DNA of 64,000 bases from Periplaneta americana (Eukaryota; Arthropoda; Insecta; Blattodea; Blattidae). The stretch lies in the NCBI RefSeq assembly GCF_040183065.1, contig NC_091126.1, positions 144,486,204-144,550,203 on the forward strand. Direction: 5' to 3'. The notes beneath the pieces are model-generated. The model did not search any database. It saw nothing but the letters and a program-made list of their open reading frames with translations, and was not told the DNA's origin. Positions 12,122-22,113 of this stretch are shown here, in pieces (the stretch's first letter is position 1; each line of letters begins with the position of its first letter). The position numbers and the translations under genes are program-made.

Positions 12122-13437
12122 GTGAAATTAAGTACCCACCAGTTGAATCTCATAATGGAAAGAGCCGCTAAACAAAATAGCCTACAAAATCCGCATATTT
12201 TTTTGCTGATTTATCCAGTATCCCTGCTTTCTTCTCTCGATCTCCACACAGTCTGTATTAGATTAATGAGTTTCAAAGACAATTCCATCAGCTGGGGCAA
12301 CAAGATGGAGTTTTAAAATAAGAACAGTAAATGTTGTTCATGAGAAGAAGGAGCCATTGCTAGAATGTTTTCAAACCATAATGGAATCTGAAACATCTAA
12401 CAACATCACAATAAATGAGGCAAGCGCCCTGGTGCGTACTCTTGAAGATCCTGAATTCAATTTCTGGCTCAGTTTTTTTCATTTATTGATGTATCATGTA
12501 AATACATTATACAACCAACTACAACATCGCCAGTTAGATATTTCTAAAGTTCAAATCTGCATATAAAAAATTAAGTTATGGTTTATTTCACGACACTCGC
12601 AACTGCAGAGGTTATATCAGCGTCGCCCGTGTGCCAGAATTTTGTCCCGCTGGACTCTTTTAAATGCCAGTAAATCTACTCACATGAGTCAGTCTCATTT
12701 AAACACACTTAAATGCCATCGACCTGGGCCGGGATCGAACTCGCAACCGACTATGCTACCGAGGCCGACTCTGCATATCAAGCTTTGTTAATGCCATACA
12801 GACAATACGGAACAGTGCACAGTTGAGCAGCGAGATCTGTGAAAATGAAAACCCTAAACAGCGTCGTAAGATCGAAGGGATTCAGACAAGGGTTGCGGCA
12901 GCCAATTAAGTGTGTGACCTCATTATCACACAAGCTAACACCCGATTCCAGTTCATAGATCATCTGATATTATCTTCTCTTCTGTGTCAAGAAAAATTTG
13001 AATGCCATAAAAGCTCATTTCCTGAAAATGACCTGAAGGTATGTGTGAAGTTTTTTCCAACGTTCGATAAAGACAAACTAAAAACGGAACTCACTGTGTT
13101 GTATCAGAGACAAGAATTCAGAAATATCAGTGACGCAGTCAAACTCTTGCAGTTTCTTCTATCTGAGAACTTGCAGGCCTCATTTTCAGAAGTTGTGGCA
13201 CTACTACGCATAGCTATCACCATACCAATGACAGCTTCCTAACCAGAACGTTGCTTTTCGTGTTTGAAGAGAGTAAAATCCTATCTCAGAAATACGATGA
13301 GAGAAGAGAGACTGACCGCATTAGCTATGTTTTCCATTGTAAAGACTATGTTAAACGACATATCGGATTTTAATAAGAAGTTGATTCTAAAGTTTGCAAC
13401 CTACAAGACAAGGCGCATGGAACTAATCTTTAAATAA
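12122..13437 (+). pseudogene. hAT transposase, C-terminal half, broken
   Basis: Open frames at 12357-12566 and 12910-13242 and sequence up to 13437 read as the downstream half of a ZMYM1-like hAT transposase. The first piece contains 'FNFWLSFFHLLMYHVNTLY'. The last carries the dimerisation block, seen as 'LLRIAITIPMTAS' followed in the next codons by 'ERCFSCLKRVKSYLRNTM' and 'ERLTALAMFSI'. A SINE sits between the two pieces and at least one in-frame stop follows 'MTAS'. The upstream zinc finger and the first catalytic Asp region were not identified, so the copy is inactive. Confidence 0.85.
12565..12769 (-). mobile_element. tRNA-derived SINE (GTCGGCCTCGG family) inside the hAT copy
   Basis: Read on the minus strand, it starts GTCGGCCTCGGTAGCATAGT, contains a B box GTTCGATCC-like motif and ends 'GCGACGCTGATATAACCTC', then 'AATAAACCATAA'. 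It is flanked by direct repeats TCTGCATAT (12556-12564 and 12770-12778), the signature of LINE-assisted integration. A short segment after the A box, present in the copies at 17385 and 20022, is missing here. Confidence 0.9.
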
Positions 13438-13547
13438 TGTAAGTTACATTGTTTTTTTTTTTTTGTATGCAGCACCCTGAATTCAATACCCACGAGCCGC
13501 CACTGCCAACGAGGCATCATTGATAAGTACTGTTGTAAAGCTGCGGC

Positions 13548-13820
13548 GTCCACACCTGTGGAGTAACGGTCAGCGCGTCTGGCCGCGAAACCAGGTGGCC
13601 CAGGTTCGAATCCCGGTCGGGGCAAGTTACCTGGTTGAGGTTTTTTCCGGGGTTTTCCCTCAACCCAATACGAGCAAATGCTGGGTAACTTTCGGTGCTG
13701 GACCCTGGACTCATTTCACCGGCATTATCACCTTCATATCATTCAGACGCTAAATAACCTCAGATGTTGACAGATGTTGATACAGCGTCGTAAAATAGCC
13801 CAATAAAATAAAATAAATAA
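13548..13820 (+). mobile_element. tRNA-derived SINE (CACACCTGTGGAG family)
   Basis: The head carries A-box- and B-box-like motifs ('GTTCGAATCC'). It is followed by the conserved body 'TTACCTGGTTGAGG', 'CCCTCAACCCAATA', 'GTGCTGGACCC' and 'CATTCAGACGCTAAATAACC', ending in an AATAA-rich tail. Direct repeats AAGCTGCGGC (13538-13547) and AAGCTGCTGC (13821-13830) flank it. Further copies lie at 38495, 60980 (minus) and 62553. It starts 42 bp beyond the hAT right end. Confidence 0.92.
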
Positions 13821-14149
13821 AAGCTGCTGCAGACTACCATAGCATACGAAATGGCAGTGCAGAATACGGAAGTTCTCCTAGCAGCATTCGTAGAAAACAA
13901 TGCGACATTAAAAACTCCTTGTTTCTGCTAGTTGCATATACAACAGGAAATGTTATCTATCAATGCTATTAAAAATAACGATATAATAAGCAGATTCTAT
14001 GACATACGAATTCGTGGTCTAGCAGTCGGCATTTATGACTACAACTCATGAGACTCTGCATTCGATTCTCGTCCTGACCATGAAGTTTATCCTCAAAGAC
14101 ACAATTCAACACTTTCACTAGATTGTCCGGAATACGATGTCAGAATAGG

Positions 14150-14960
14150 AGAAGAAATGCCTGAAGGAAGAGAAATAGGGACAGGAGTACGTCAAGGATG
14201 CCCTTCATCACCTACCCTGTTCAACATCTACTTGGAGGCTTTACTGAAGAAAGGTTTTCAAAACATGGGAGGAGTGATAGAAGGAGGGAAAAGAATAAGA
14301 TTTGAGGTTGATATGGCGTTGTTAGCAGCACAGGAGATAATACTAAGGGATATGCTACTGAAGCTAAATGACAGCTGTGAGTATTATGGAATGAAGCTAA
14401 ATGAAAACAAGACGAAGACCATGGTCATAGGAAGAAAAGTAGAGAAGGTAAACTTGCGAATTCCAAATTCTAGACCAAGTGGACAGCTTCAAATACTTGG
14501 GGTGTACAATAAGCAGTAACATGAGCTGCTGCCAAGAAGACTAAAGGATAATAGCAATAGCAAAAGAAGCTTTTAATAGAAAAATGAGCATCTTCTGCGC
14601 ACGTCTGAAGAAAGAACTAAGAAAGAGACTAGTGAAGTGCTTTGTGTGGAGTGGAGTACTGTATGGGGCAGAAACATGGACATTACGACGAAGTGAAGAG
14701 AAACGAATAGAAGCATTTGAAATGTGGATATGGAGAAGAATGGAGAGTGTGACAGACAGAATAAGAAACGAAGCTGTGTTGGAAAGAGTGGGTGAAGAAA
14801 GAATGATGCTGAAATTGATCAGGAAGAGGAAAAGAAATTGTTTGGGTCACTGGTTGAGAAGAAACTGCCTTCTGAAGAATGCACTGGAAGGAATGGTAAA
14901 CGGGAGAAGAGTTCGGAGCAGAAGATATCAGGTGATAGTCGGGAGTTCATCAGTTGAGCG
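14150..14960 (+). mobile_element. LINE fragment: reverse transcriptase C-terminal half
   Basis: The frame at 14157-14519 contains 'RQGCPSSPTLFNIYLEALL', a reverse-transcriptase motif (RQGCPLSPxLFN in intact relatives), and the following region lacks the expected ADD (YADD-type) catalytic box, reading 'FEVDMALLA' there. The frame at 14584-14985 has 'GAETWTLRRSEEKRIEAFEM' and 'GHWLRRNCLLKNALE', typical of the C-terminal tail of insect RTE/Jockey-like elements. It is 5'-truncated, with at least one frame interruption between the two parts, so it is dead. Its 3' side abuts the minisatellite. A relative of the tail lies at 47300-47455. Confidence 0.85.
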
Positions 14961-15622
14961 CAAGAGAAAATTTTACCTGAACTGAACGCATCAGTTGAGA
15001 GTGGTGGTCAGCTTTGGGATGCATCAGTTGAGCGCGGCGGTCAGTTTTAGATATACATTAGTTGAGCGCGGCGGTCAGTTTTCGGATGCATCAGTTGAGA
15101 GCGGCGGTCAGTTTTAATATACATTAGTTGAGCGCGGCGGTCAGTTTTGGGATGCATCAGTTGAGCGCGGCGGCCAGTTTTAGATATAGCCTACATTAGT
15201 TGAGCGCGGTAGTCAGTTTTGGGATGCATCAATTGAGCGCGGCGGTCAGTTTTAGATATACATTAGTTGAGCGCGGCGGTCAGTTTTGGGATGCATCGGT
15301 TGAGCGCGGCGGTCAGTTTTGGGATGCATCGGTTGAGCGCGGCGGTCAGTTTTAGATATACATTAGTTGAGCGCGGCGGTCAGTTTTGGGATGTATCGGT
15401 TGAGCGCGGCGGTCAGTTTTAGATATACATTAGTTGAGCGCGGTGGTCATTTTTGGGATGCATCGGTTGAGCGCGGCGGTCAGTTTTAGATATACATTAG
15501 TTGAGCGCGGCGGTCAGTTTTGGGATGCATCGGTTGAGCGCGGCGGTCAGTTTTAGATATACATTAGTTGAGCGCGGCGGTCAGTTTTGGGATGCATCAG
15601 TTGAGCGCGGCGGTCAATTTAA
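14948..15622 (+). repeat. Minisatellite, about 20 units of 33/34 bp in alternating types
   Basis: Each unit has the core TTGAGCGCGGCGGTCAGTTT. Two types alternate: one ends GGGATGCATC, the other AGATATACATTAG. From the third unit to the last the order is almost strictly alternating, with one doubling of the GGGATG type, so the real period is a dimer of about 67 bp. The outer units are more diverged than the middle ones. The core is CpG-rich in an AT-rich setting. Confidence 0.95.
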
Positions 15623-15874
15623 CACGAGCCGCAGCAATTTCGCCTCCCATTTTGTAGGGACTTTGGACTCTCTGTACATTGACAAGTATGGTTAAAAATG
15701 CTGCTCTCATAAAAATGCTTGTACCGATAAATTGGTACTTGTCAGAATTTAAAATGCTCTACGATCAGCGTGTTACTATATTGTAAAATAAAAATTCTCT
15801 ACGATGAGCATTGCCATACACTGCACACAAATTTTCTCACGCGCTACGTGTCATCTTTAAACATAGGGATAAAT

Positions 15875-16003
15875 GACCACCGCGCTTAACTGATTTACAC
15901 CCAAAATTGACATCGCGCTCAACTGATGTATACCCAAAACTGACACCGCGCTCAACTGATGCATTTTTAATCCTTTCGCGCTCAATTGATGTACACCCAT
16001 GGT
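15875..16003 (-). repeat. Four diverged minisatellite units in inverted orientation
   Basis: On the minus strand, units with cores such as TCAGTTGAGCGCGGTGTCAG and TCAATTGAGCGCG recur four times with 'GGTGTACATC'-like linkers. They lie about 250 bp from the main array and are more diverged than it. Short spacer DNA without a gene separates the two blocks. Confidence 0.85.
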
Positions 16004-16007
16004 AGAC

Positions 16008-16140
16008 GACATTAAGATATAGTATGGATCATATGAAAAGACTAAGAGGAAGGCAGAAAATTGGAAAGACTGGAAAGTGCTGGGTTTGCAGTGAGAGACC
16101 TGCCCTTTGGCAGAACAGTGTGAATGAATGTGCTTAAGAA
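16008..16140 (+). mobile_element. LINE 3' end fragment
   Basis: It shares 'AGACGACATTAAGATAT', 'AAGGCAGAAAAT.GGAAA' and 'GCTGGGTTTGCAGTGA' with 40080-40205. Both copies finish in a GAATGAATG tail. It is only a 3' stub with no intact frame. Confidence 0.7.
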
Positions 16141-16321
16141 AACAATACAGATTTCCTTCAAATCCTCGATTCATAGATTCCAAAATATTTCTTCACATAG
16201 CTACAGTAGTTATCTAAAATCAAAGTTGGTTATTCCTAATCTGTTTTAAAAGCAAGCCCTTAGTCACGACTTTTCCTTCCTGTTTGCGCAGATAATGTCA
16301 CGAATTCGTGCTCAGAGAGTC

Positions 16322-16328
16322 ATATATA
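16322..16328 (+). promoter_or_regulatory. TATA box of the PVY/GYG-rich secreted protein gene
   Basis: The word ATATATAA lies about 30 bp before the probable transcription start (CCAACTCAAG region, 16351-16360) and 60 bp before a strong splice donor. Its position ahead of a short non-coding exon fits insect structural-protein genes. The call is inferred from layout only. Confidence 0.55.
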
Positions 16329-16351
16329 ACACCCGCCGCTGTCGTTGTGAC

Positions 16352-16381
16352 CAACTCAAGCTTGTGACGACTACCCTACAG
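16352..16381 (+). other. Non-coding first exon (5' UTR) of the PVY/GYG-rich gene
   Basis: A short exon ends CTACAG, followed by the strong donor GTGAGT at 16382. No ATG lies in it. The next exon begins at 18918 after a pyrimidine-rich acceptor (TTTTCTTACCATTACAG). The intervening intron of about 2.5 kb holds a nested SINE/LINE/MITE cluster and a tRNA-Cys-like sequence. The exact start site is a guess. Confidence 0.5.
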
Positions 16382-16828
16382 GTGAGTGAAACGATTTTTA
16401 AAATAAATATTAGACCACTGGTAATCGCAGTTTTCATGTTCATAACTTTGCTTTAAACATTTTCTATTCCACAAATTTGAAGAAATTATTATAAATTGCA
16501 GTCACTATTATTACGAATTATGAGTGCGGTTGGACCATCGTAAGTACAGAATAAATATGCCAAGTACATATATACACTTCGCAGCACAACAGAAAATCAG
16601 CAGGGAATTTCAATTATTTTTTAGGTTTGTTCAGGAAAATATTAAAAGAAAATTATTGTAAAAACGGTTTTCCATACAACACTATTTTACTGTACTATTT
16701 GCTCAAGAACTTCGAGTAAAGTCGTGTCAAACTTAATCATTGCTCTGAAGTATTATGTAATTTCTTGCAAATTTAGTAATTTCATAAATAGTGGTTACGG
16801 TTAGCTAGTCGGCCTCGGTAGCATAGTA

Positions 16829-17382
16829 GTATTTATTTATTTAATCTGGTAGAGATAAGGCCATCAGGCCTTCTCTGCTCTTCTACCAGGGGATTACAAC
16901 TATAATATGAAGAATAAAATTACAATTAATATTAAATTTACAATTACAATTACAATAAAAATTAAAGTACGACAAGATTACCTGGTTAATGAAAGCTAGA
17001 CAATTTATCATAGAAGTTAAGAACAAAGAATATTTTGTATTTACTGAATTACAAATTAAACCTAGAATAACAAAATTCTATAGTGATGAAATTACCATAT
17101 ATTGAGATATTTTGTGAGAGATTAAGAGAACTATTTACAAGAAACCATATCTGAACGAGTCTCAATTACTGACCAAGTGCCTAGTAAGTTTGCGTTTGAA
17201 TTCAATTTTAATTCGACAGTCCCTGATGCTAGCAGGTAACGAATTCCAGAGTCTTGGCAGAGTTATTGTGAAAGAGGATGAGTATGAGGAGGTGCGATGG
17301 GATGGTATTGTTAGTATTGTTTCATGGCGAGAGCGTGTGTTCAGATTGTGGTGGGAAGAAAGGTAAGTAAAGCTAGACGACA
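16829..17382 (-). mobile_element. 5'-truncated LINE (Jockey/CR1-like C-terminus)
   Basis: On the minus strand, the peptide ending at 17162 contains 'LTIPSHRTSSYSSSF' and 'RLWNSLPASIRDC', followed by 'FKRKLTRHLVSN'. This is the usual C-terminal end of Jockey/CR1-type reverse transcriptases. A 3' UTR of about 330 bp follows and ends in an ATTAAATAAATAAATA-like tail at 16832-16847. Only the last part of the element was copied in, splitting a SINE. Confidence 0.85.
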
Positions 17383-17452
17383 CTCGGTGTAGCGCTGGCC
17401 TTCTGTGCTCCAGGTTGCGGGTTCGATCCCGGCCCAGGTCGATGGCATTTAA

Positions 17453-17678
17453 CCCTTTCCAGCCCAATGATTCCATATGGCATTACACACTTTACCTGCT
17501 CTGAGAATGCATGTAAAATGCCAAATGACTCCATATGTTATCATAGCCATATTCTTAGTTATTTTTAAGATAGCTGGCACCCCTGAAATCCCGAAACAAA
17601 ACACTATCGGGCAGCGTTTCTCCTTCATGTCAAAATATTTTTTTTTTTAATTTTCAATTTAATTTGGGCTGGAAAGGG
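17453..17678. mobile_element. piggyBac-like MITE, TTAA target duplication
   Basis: The ends CCCTTTCCAGCCCAA and TTGGGCTGGAAAGGG are perfect inverted repeats, flanked by TTAA on both sides (17449-17452 and 17679-17682). TTAA duplication with CCC ends is diagnostic for piggyBac. The length is 226 bp and there is no coding capacity. Taking out the MITE and one TTAA leaves the SINE sequence as seen at 20022-20222. Confidence 0.93.
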
Positions 17679-18426
17679 TTAAGTGTGCTTAAATGCGACA
17701 GGCTCATGTCAGTAGATTTACTGGCATGTGAAAGAACTCCTGCGGTACAAAATTCCGGCACACCGGCGACGCTGATATAACCTCTGCAGTTGCGAGCGTC
17801 GTTAAATAAACCATAATTTAAAAAAGTTTACCTATCCAGTTTTCGAATGAGGCACATGAAAAAGTCAGTTTGCCCTATCTTTCTTGAAAACTCCTTGTTA
17901 ATTTTAACAGAGTTACGTTAACAATGCATTTTTAAACAGTCATTCATAAAAGTAGATCTTTTAACGCTAGGCATGCTATTAAAATGGCTGTTATATGTTA
18001 GCGGGGGAAAAGTGCGTTTAACATTTATTTTATAGGCATCCAACAAGGAAAACTCAGTGCGCAGAAACCAGCGGGCGTGACTGTCTCACGCAGATGATGT
18101 ATGCTCCCGTTCCCAGCATGCTCTCAAGCCTACTGCAAGGGAGTAAGATGGGTATAGCATGCGCGACACGAGGAGTTCGAGCTGAGTTTTGCTTGTAGGA
18201 TATCTATAACACTGATTTTCAAATGTTTGCGCCGATTATCAATTGTTTTCAGCCAGTTGTTACACAGCAGCAATCGCAGCCGATCAATAAAACGGTTCAA
18301 ACAATACTAAACCTACTTCTATAAATGAATGCTTTGGCTAAGAACGTGCACAGATTAATTAATTTGCTTCAGCAAATATTTTACTGATATGAGACAATTA
18401 AGTACTAAATATAATTATAAAAATTA

Positions 18427-18502
18427 GGGGCCACCCAGGTTTGAAGCGGGGGGACATTTCAATCTGCAGTCGAATGTTCTACTACTGAACTACGCTATCG
18501 CC
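18427..18502 (-). pseudogene. tRNA-Cys(GCA)-like sequence
   Basis: On the minus strand, the 76-nt sequence has an A-box region GTAGTTCAGTAGTAGAACA, the anticodon loop 'CGACTGCAGATT' with GCA, and a T arm with 'TTCAAACCT'. It ends GGTGGCCCC. It matches a tRNA-Cys layout, but the acceptor stem pairs poorly (GGCGATA at the 5' side against GGCCCC at the 3' side), the B box is imperfect and the variable region is G-rich. I judge it a pseudogene or SINE head rather than a working tRNA. Confidence 0.6.
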
Positions 18503-18921
18503 AGTATGATGAAGTTTCACTGTTACAATGAGAGGAAATACAGCAGAGGAGAAGTTCGGGGAGGGGGGAATTGTCTTTATACCATCACGAACGAGTTATT
18601 TTCTTGCGTATGTAGTCTCATATTAGCACTACAGAATTGTTATCAAAGTGAACTAAACTGCATTCAACCGCCGATCACAGTAGCTATGTGCTGTTAGTTT
18701 CTATATTGTGATTTCTATTATAATTTTCTTACTAACTCAGACTCAGAAATAACCATTGCAATACAGATTGGTGTATGTTTGGTATCCAAATTTTATATTC
18801 TTAGATACATTTAAATTTTGATAGTGTACTTATTAGTTTCAAACGAAAAACCTACAGCTCACTCCTTTCTTTGATTTAAGTTTTATATTTTATTTGTTCA
18901 TTTTCTTACCATTACAGGAAA

Positions 18922-19515
18922 ATGGCGACGAATTCCATTCTGATATTGGCAGTGTTGTCTGTTATGATGCAGGTGGGTGAAAAATTACGCCACGAGTAAT
19001 CTTGGTCAGTAATTTTGGTATTTCATGTATAGATAGGTTCTTAATATATTTAACGATGTTGTATCAATTGCACGTTTATTTATTGCACAAGGCACTGCGC
19101 ATGCGGGACCGTCATTTGGCGAGACGAATCTGATTATAAGTGAAGTTCACGAAAGATTATTTGAAGGGTTCAGAACCATAGTGGGCCAAGCGCCATTTAC
19201 TAAAACCGTAGAAAACAGGGGTTAAAATGAAATTATTACCATAATTCAATGGGAACATATAGCAAGTAATATAAAGCATACACATTCAAACTAAATGATA
19301 TGTCAATCTTCATTAAACTATGGTATTCACTTAACTTTAACCCTTGCTTTCTCCGTTTTTAATAAATGGCGCTTGGCCCACTACGGCTCTGAAACCTTCA
19401 ATTCTTGAAAAGTTAATATGACACCTTCTTTTCAATTTTGCCAACTTTTATCGGATATCACAAAACTAGGTAAGATCATAATGCTATGTACTGAAATAAT
19501 AGTAACAACAACAAC

Positions 19516-19553
<38 letters not shown>

Positions 19554-21965
19554 GAAGAAGAAGATGAAATTAACGTATTTATTTTATTTATTTATTTATT
19601 TATTATTGAATGGTTTATATATTATTAATATATATTTTTTTCGGCAACATGAAATTTATTCATTTAACTAAACAGTTTATTATTTACGAGATCCGACCTA
19701 AAATGTATTTTTTTTGACGACACGAAATGATTAGTATGAACTCCGAAAACCGAATACCACTTTAAAATATATGTTGTCCATTTTTTAATTGTTGCTGTAT
19801 TTTTATTGATAATAATGTTATTAATTTATAATTACTTTCAAACTCCACATAACACTTCTAGAAACTTCCGTTTCATGAACGTTGGCAGATTCTTCAAAGG
19901 CAAAGGATGCTGTCAAGATAACAATTAGAAAATAACTGCCAGTTGTATTGTCAGTACTGAAATCCGAAACAAAGTGGCAAAAGAAAATTCAAACTGGTAA
20001 ATAAAAAGTCAATATAATATGGTATAGTGCTGGCCTTCTGTGCCCGAGGTTGCGGGTTCGATTCCGACGCAGGTCGAAGTCATTTAAGTGTGCTTAAATG
20101 CGACAAGCTCATGTCAGTAGATTTACTGGACTGTAAAATAACTCCTGCGGGACAAAATTCCGGCACACCGGCGACGCTGATATAACCTCGGCAGTTGCGG
20201 TCGTTAAATAAACCATAATAATATTTAATTGTTAGATTTCACACTCAGGTTGTAAAGAAAAGAGAATCGCACTAGTGTTTACCTTAAGTTTGGCCGCATA
20301 TCATTTCGTGAGTTCCGTTCTGATTCTTTTTTACTGGACTGCAATTCTACCTTGCAAAATAACATTTCACTCGAATTTGGTGAACAAATTACAAGATCAA
20401 CTTTTAATATAAATAGGGCAAATTAATACAGGGACATCATTTTATTTTTACTTCAATTTTATTGTACCTGAGTTTTTGAGTGTACTTCACTCCCAACCCT
20501 TCTACTAGTGAACTTCCAACCGTTCACGACACAGAGCCGAGGCCGCGTAAGCAATACTGAGTTAGTGAGTATAGTACGTTCCAGAAATATGTTCGCGTTT
20601 TCCAGTGAGGAAAGAGCTTTCAATATTGAATCATATTTTCGCACAGGTACTGTCGTCCGTTTGCCTACGTCGCATCCCGGTTTCCCCCACCTGCTTCTGT
20701 TCGCCCCTCTGTAAAGGCTAGTGGCTGGGCTATCTTAGCTCTTTTCTGAAAACATTAATTTCTGTTAGGAATTGGACGTCTCTTTAAGTAATGAATTTTC
20801 ACGTGATTTCCCCCCCTCCTTTCTACGACCCTGCGACAAAACCACTTGAACGGACAGTAGATAGCATTTCTGAGTAATTTTATCTTTTCGGATCGGGCAG
20901 AAGTGAAGATTGAATTTACAGTACGTAAGGTACTCTTTTATGGAGTAGGTACAGAATTATTTCAACATGAGTTACTCGTACTAAGGTCGAAACTGGTAAT
21001 TGGAATTAGGTACAATAGTCTATACTGTGATAATATGCACAAAAGAACTGCAACCTTTATCGAAATGAACGGCCACCATTTTCAAAAATGTGTTTAAATA
21101 TCCATATTATGATTATTTTTCAATTTAACTTCATTCTCTATATTGTATGCTAATGTGCTGTAACAGTACAATATACATTGCATAATTAATACGTCCGAAT
21201 GGATAGCTCAATTCGTGAGTAAAAACACTAAGTGTTAATACAGTACTGTATTTTGATTAAACAAAAACCTAATGAAAATTATCGAACTCAAAATTGCGAT
21301 ATTTCCTAGTTTACATAAATGGATGAACTACTTTTCTTCCCTCCTATACCTAGTAAAGTGATTTGTATTTTACGCCAGTATCATCGAACTCCAGTCGTGG
21401 AAGGGGTAGCAAACGGTGTTTCCTGTTTCAATCGTTAATAGAAAGATATAGCCAGATTAATATTAAAAATGTTAGTAAAAATAAAATGATGTCTCTGTAG
21501 AAACCTACTTTAAAATCACTTCAATACAGTTCTTCTTACAAAACCCGCAGCTTCCAGACTGTATGGTAGCTGGAAATAGTGTGAAACTTAATTTCCAATC
21601 TAAATGTTCAAATTGTACAGACAGTAATGTTGCTGCCGCCCGGAAAGTACGACACCAAAATTTGGGAAGGAGCGGGAGGCAGCGAGCGCATCCAGATCGC
21701 CCAGAAGGACTACGTGCGCTCTGAGAAAGAGCGCGTAGCAGCCAACGCCGTAGGACAGGCAGTCAAAGGCGTAGTAGGCATTGAGCAGTATCCCGTGCCC
21801 AAGTACTTCCCCGTGCCGGTGCGTTACCCAGTGTACACCAAAGTGCCAGTGTACACAAAGGTCCCCGTATACACTAAGTATCCGGTGTACCCGAAGTTGC
21901 CACTTCACGGACTGTACGGCTACGGATCAGGCTTGGGGCTGGGCGGCTACGGCTATGGCTACTGA
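18922..21965 (+). CDS. Secreted PVY- and GYG-repeat protein (structural, cuticle-like), two coding exons
   Basis: Coding exons are 18922-18972 and 21621-21965, joined in phase 0. The donor is CAG|GTGGGT and the acceptor GTACAG; the AG four bases further on would bring an immediate stop. The product has 131 residues. Exon one gives a signal peptide (MATNSILILAVLSVMMQ). A charged segment follows with 'IWEGAGGSERI', then 'GVVGIEQYPVPKYFPV', three PVYTK units, and a C-terminal GYGSGLGLGGYGYGY. AATAAA lies at 22070-22075. The composition suggests an extracellular structural protein of cuticle, eggshell or secretion. No chitin-binding Rebers-Riddiford motif or enzyme motif is seen. It resembles the minus-strand gene at 50043-50372. 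The function is inferred from composition only. Confidence 0.8.
19161..19402. mobile_element. MITE of about 240 bp, GGGCCAAGCGCCATTTA family
   Basis: The ends TTGAAGGGTTCAGAACC and GGCTCTGAAACCTTCAA are inverted. The subterminal word GTGGGCCAAGCGCCATTTA occurs on both sides. It lies in intron 2 of the PVY/GYG-rich gene. A second copy in opposite orientation is at 26741-26980. No target duplication could be fixed. Confidence 0.85.
19515..19560. repeat. (AAT)n microsatellite
   Basis: The run decays into AAG units at its 3' end and lies in intron 2 of the PVY/GYG-rich gene. A short (ATTT)n run follows near 19580. Confidence 0.9.
20022..20222 (+). mobile_element. tRNA-derived SINE (GTCGGCCTCGG family), 5'-truncated
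   Basis: It starts within the tRNA-like head (GGTATAGTGCTGGCC), includes the B box GGGTTCGATTCC and the shared body, and ends 'AATAAACCATAATAAT'. It lies in intron 2 of the PVY/GYG-rich gene and serves as the unbroken reference for the nested copy at 16808. Confidence 0.9.
20588..20714 (+). pseudogene. mariner-like transposase N-terminal stub
   Basis: The peptide 'MFAFSSEERAFNIESYFRTG' begins at 20589 and resembles the N-terminal helix-turn-helix (DUF4817-type) of Tc1/mariner-like transposases of insects. The likeness is lost after about 20 residues. No inverted repeats were found, so this is a fragment in intron 2. Confidence 0.5.
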
Positions 21966-22069
21966 AGACATGAGTGAGTGTAACGTAGGCTATGTACAAT
22001 TCCATAATGATGAACGAGTGGGACGTTATATGTGTAACATGTCGGATAAATTATTTGTAACTGTGAATG

Positions 22070-22075
22070 AATAAA
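22070..22075 (+). other. Poly(A) signal AATAAA of the PVY/GYG-rich gene
   Basis: A canonical hexamer 105 bp after the stop codon. A Tigger-like element starts only 39 bp further on. Confidence 0.7.
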
Positions 22076-22113
22076 TGAGCTCAAACTTTACTTCTGCGAT
22101 ACTGTAACTATTA

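Larger units (their letters stand above)
9607..13505 (+). mobile_element. hAT transposon copy with 8-bp target duplication
   Basis: The ends are CAGGGGCGGCT on the left and AGCCGCCACTG on the right. The 8-bp flanks CTAACGAG (9599-9606) and CCAACGAG (13506-13513) differ at one base, as expected for an aged hAT duplication. The right third encodes the C-terminal half of a zinc-finger-MYM/TTF-type hAT transposase. The left third is GC-rich, with a doubled 'CACTTCCTCCCCTGG.GCTGCCAG' segment (9772 and 9832). A SINE and a (TTA)n run have been added inside. A second copy of the family lies at 42405-44010. Confidence 0.9.
16808..17822 (+). mobile_element. SINE (GTCGGCCTCGG family) broken by two insertions
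   Basis: The head lies at 16808-16827, the middle resumes at about 17385 ('CGGTGTAGCGCTGGCC') up to TTAA at 17449-17452, and the 3' part runs from 17679 to the 'AATAAACCATAA' end. The unbroken copies at 12565 and 20022 show that the pieces belong to one unit. A LINE sits in the first gap and a TTAA-flanked MITE in the second. The whole lies in intron 1 of the PVY/GYG-rich gene. Confidence 0.88.

Noticed and set aside
13401-13714. Minus-strand open frames with 'FEPGPPGFAARRADRYSTG'-like peptides
   Set aside because: They are antisense translations of the tRNA-derived SINE. Similar peptides recur at each SINE copy and are not genes.
15501-15695. Frame with repeated 'SAAVSF' and 'ERGGQF'
   Set aside because: It is the minisatellite read through in one frame; the unit length is not kept as a multiple of three across the array.
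21781-22074. Cys-rich frame 'CPSTSPCRCVTQCTPKCQC' overlapping the plus-strand gene
   Set aside because: It is an out-of-frame reading of the PVY/GYG exon; the secreted-protein frame has the splice sites and stop.
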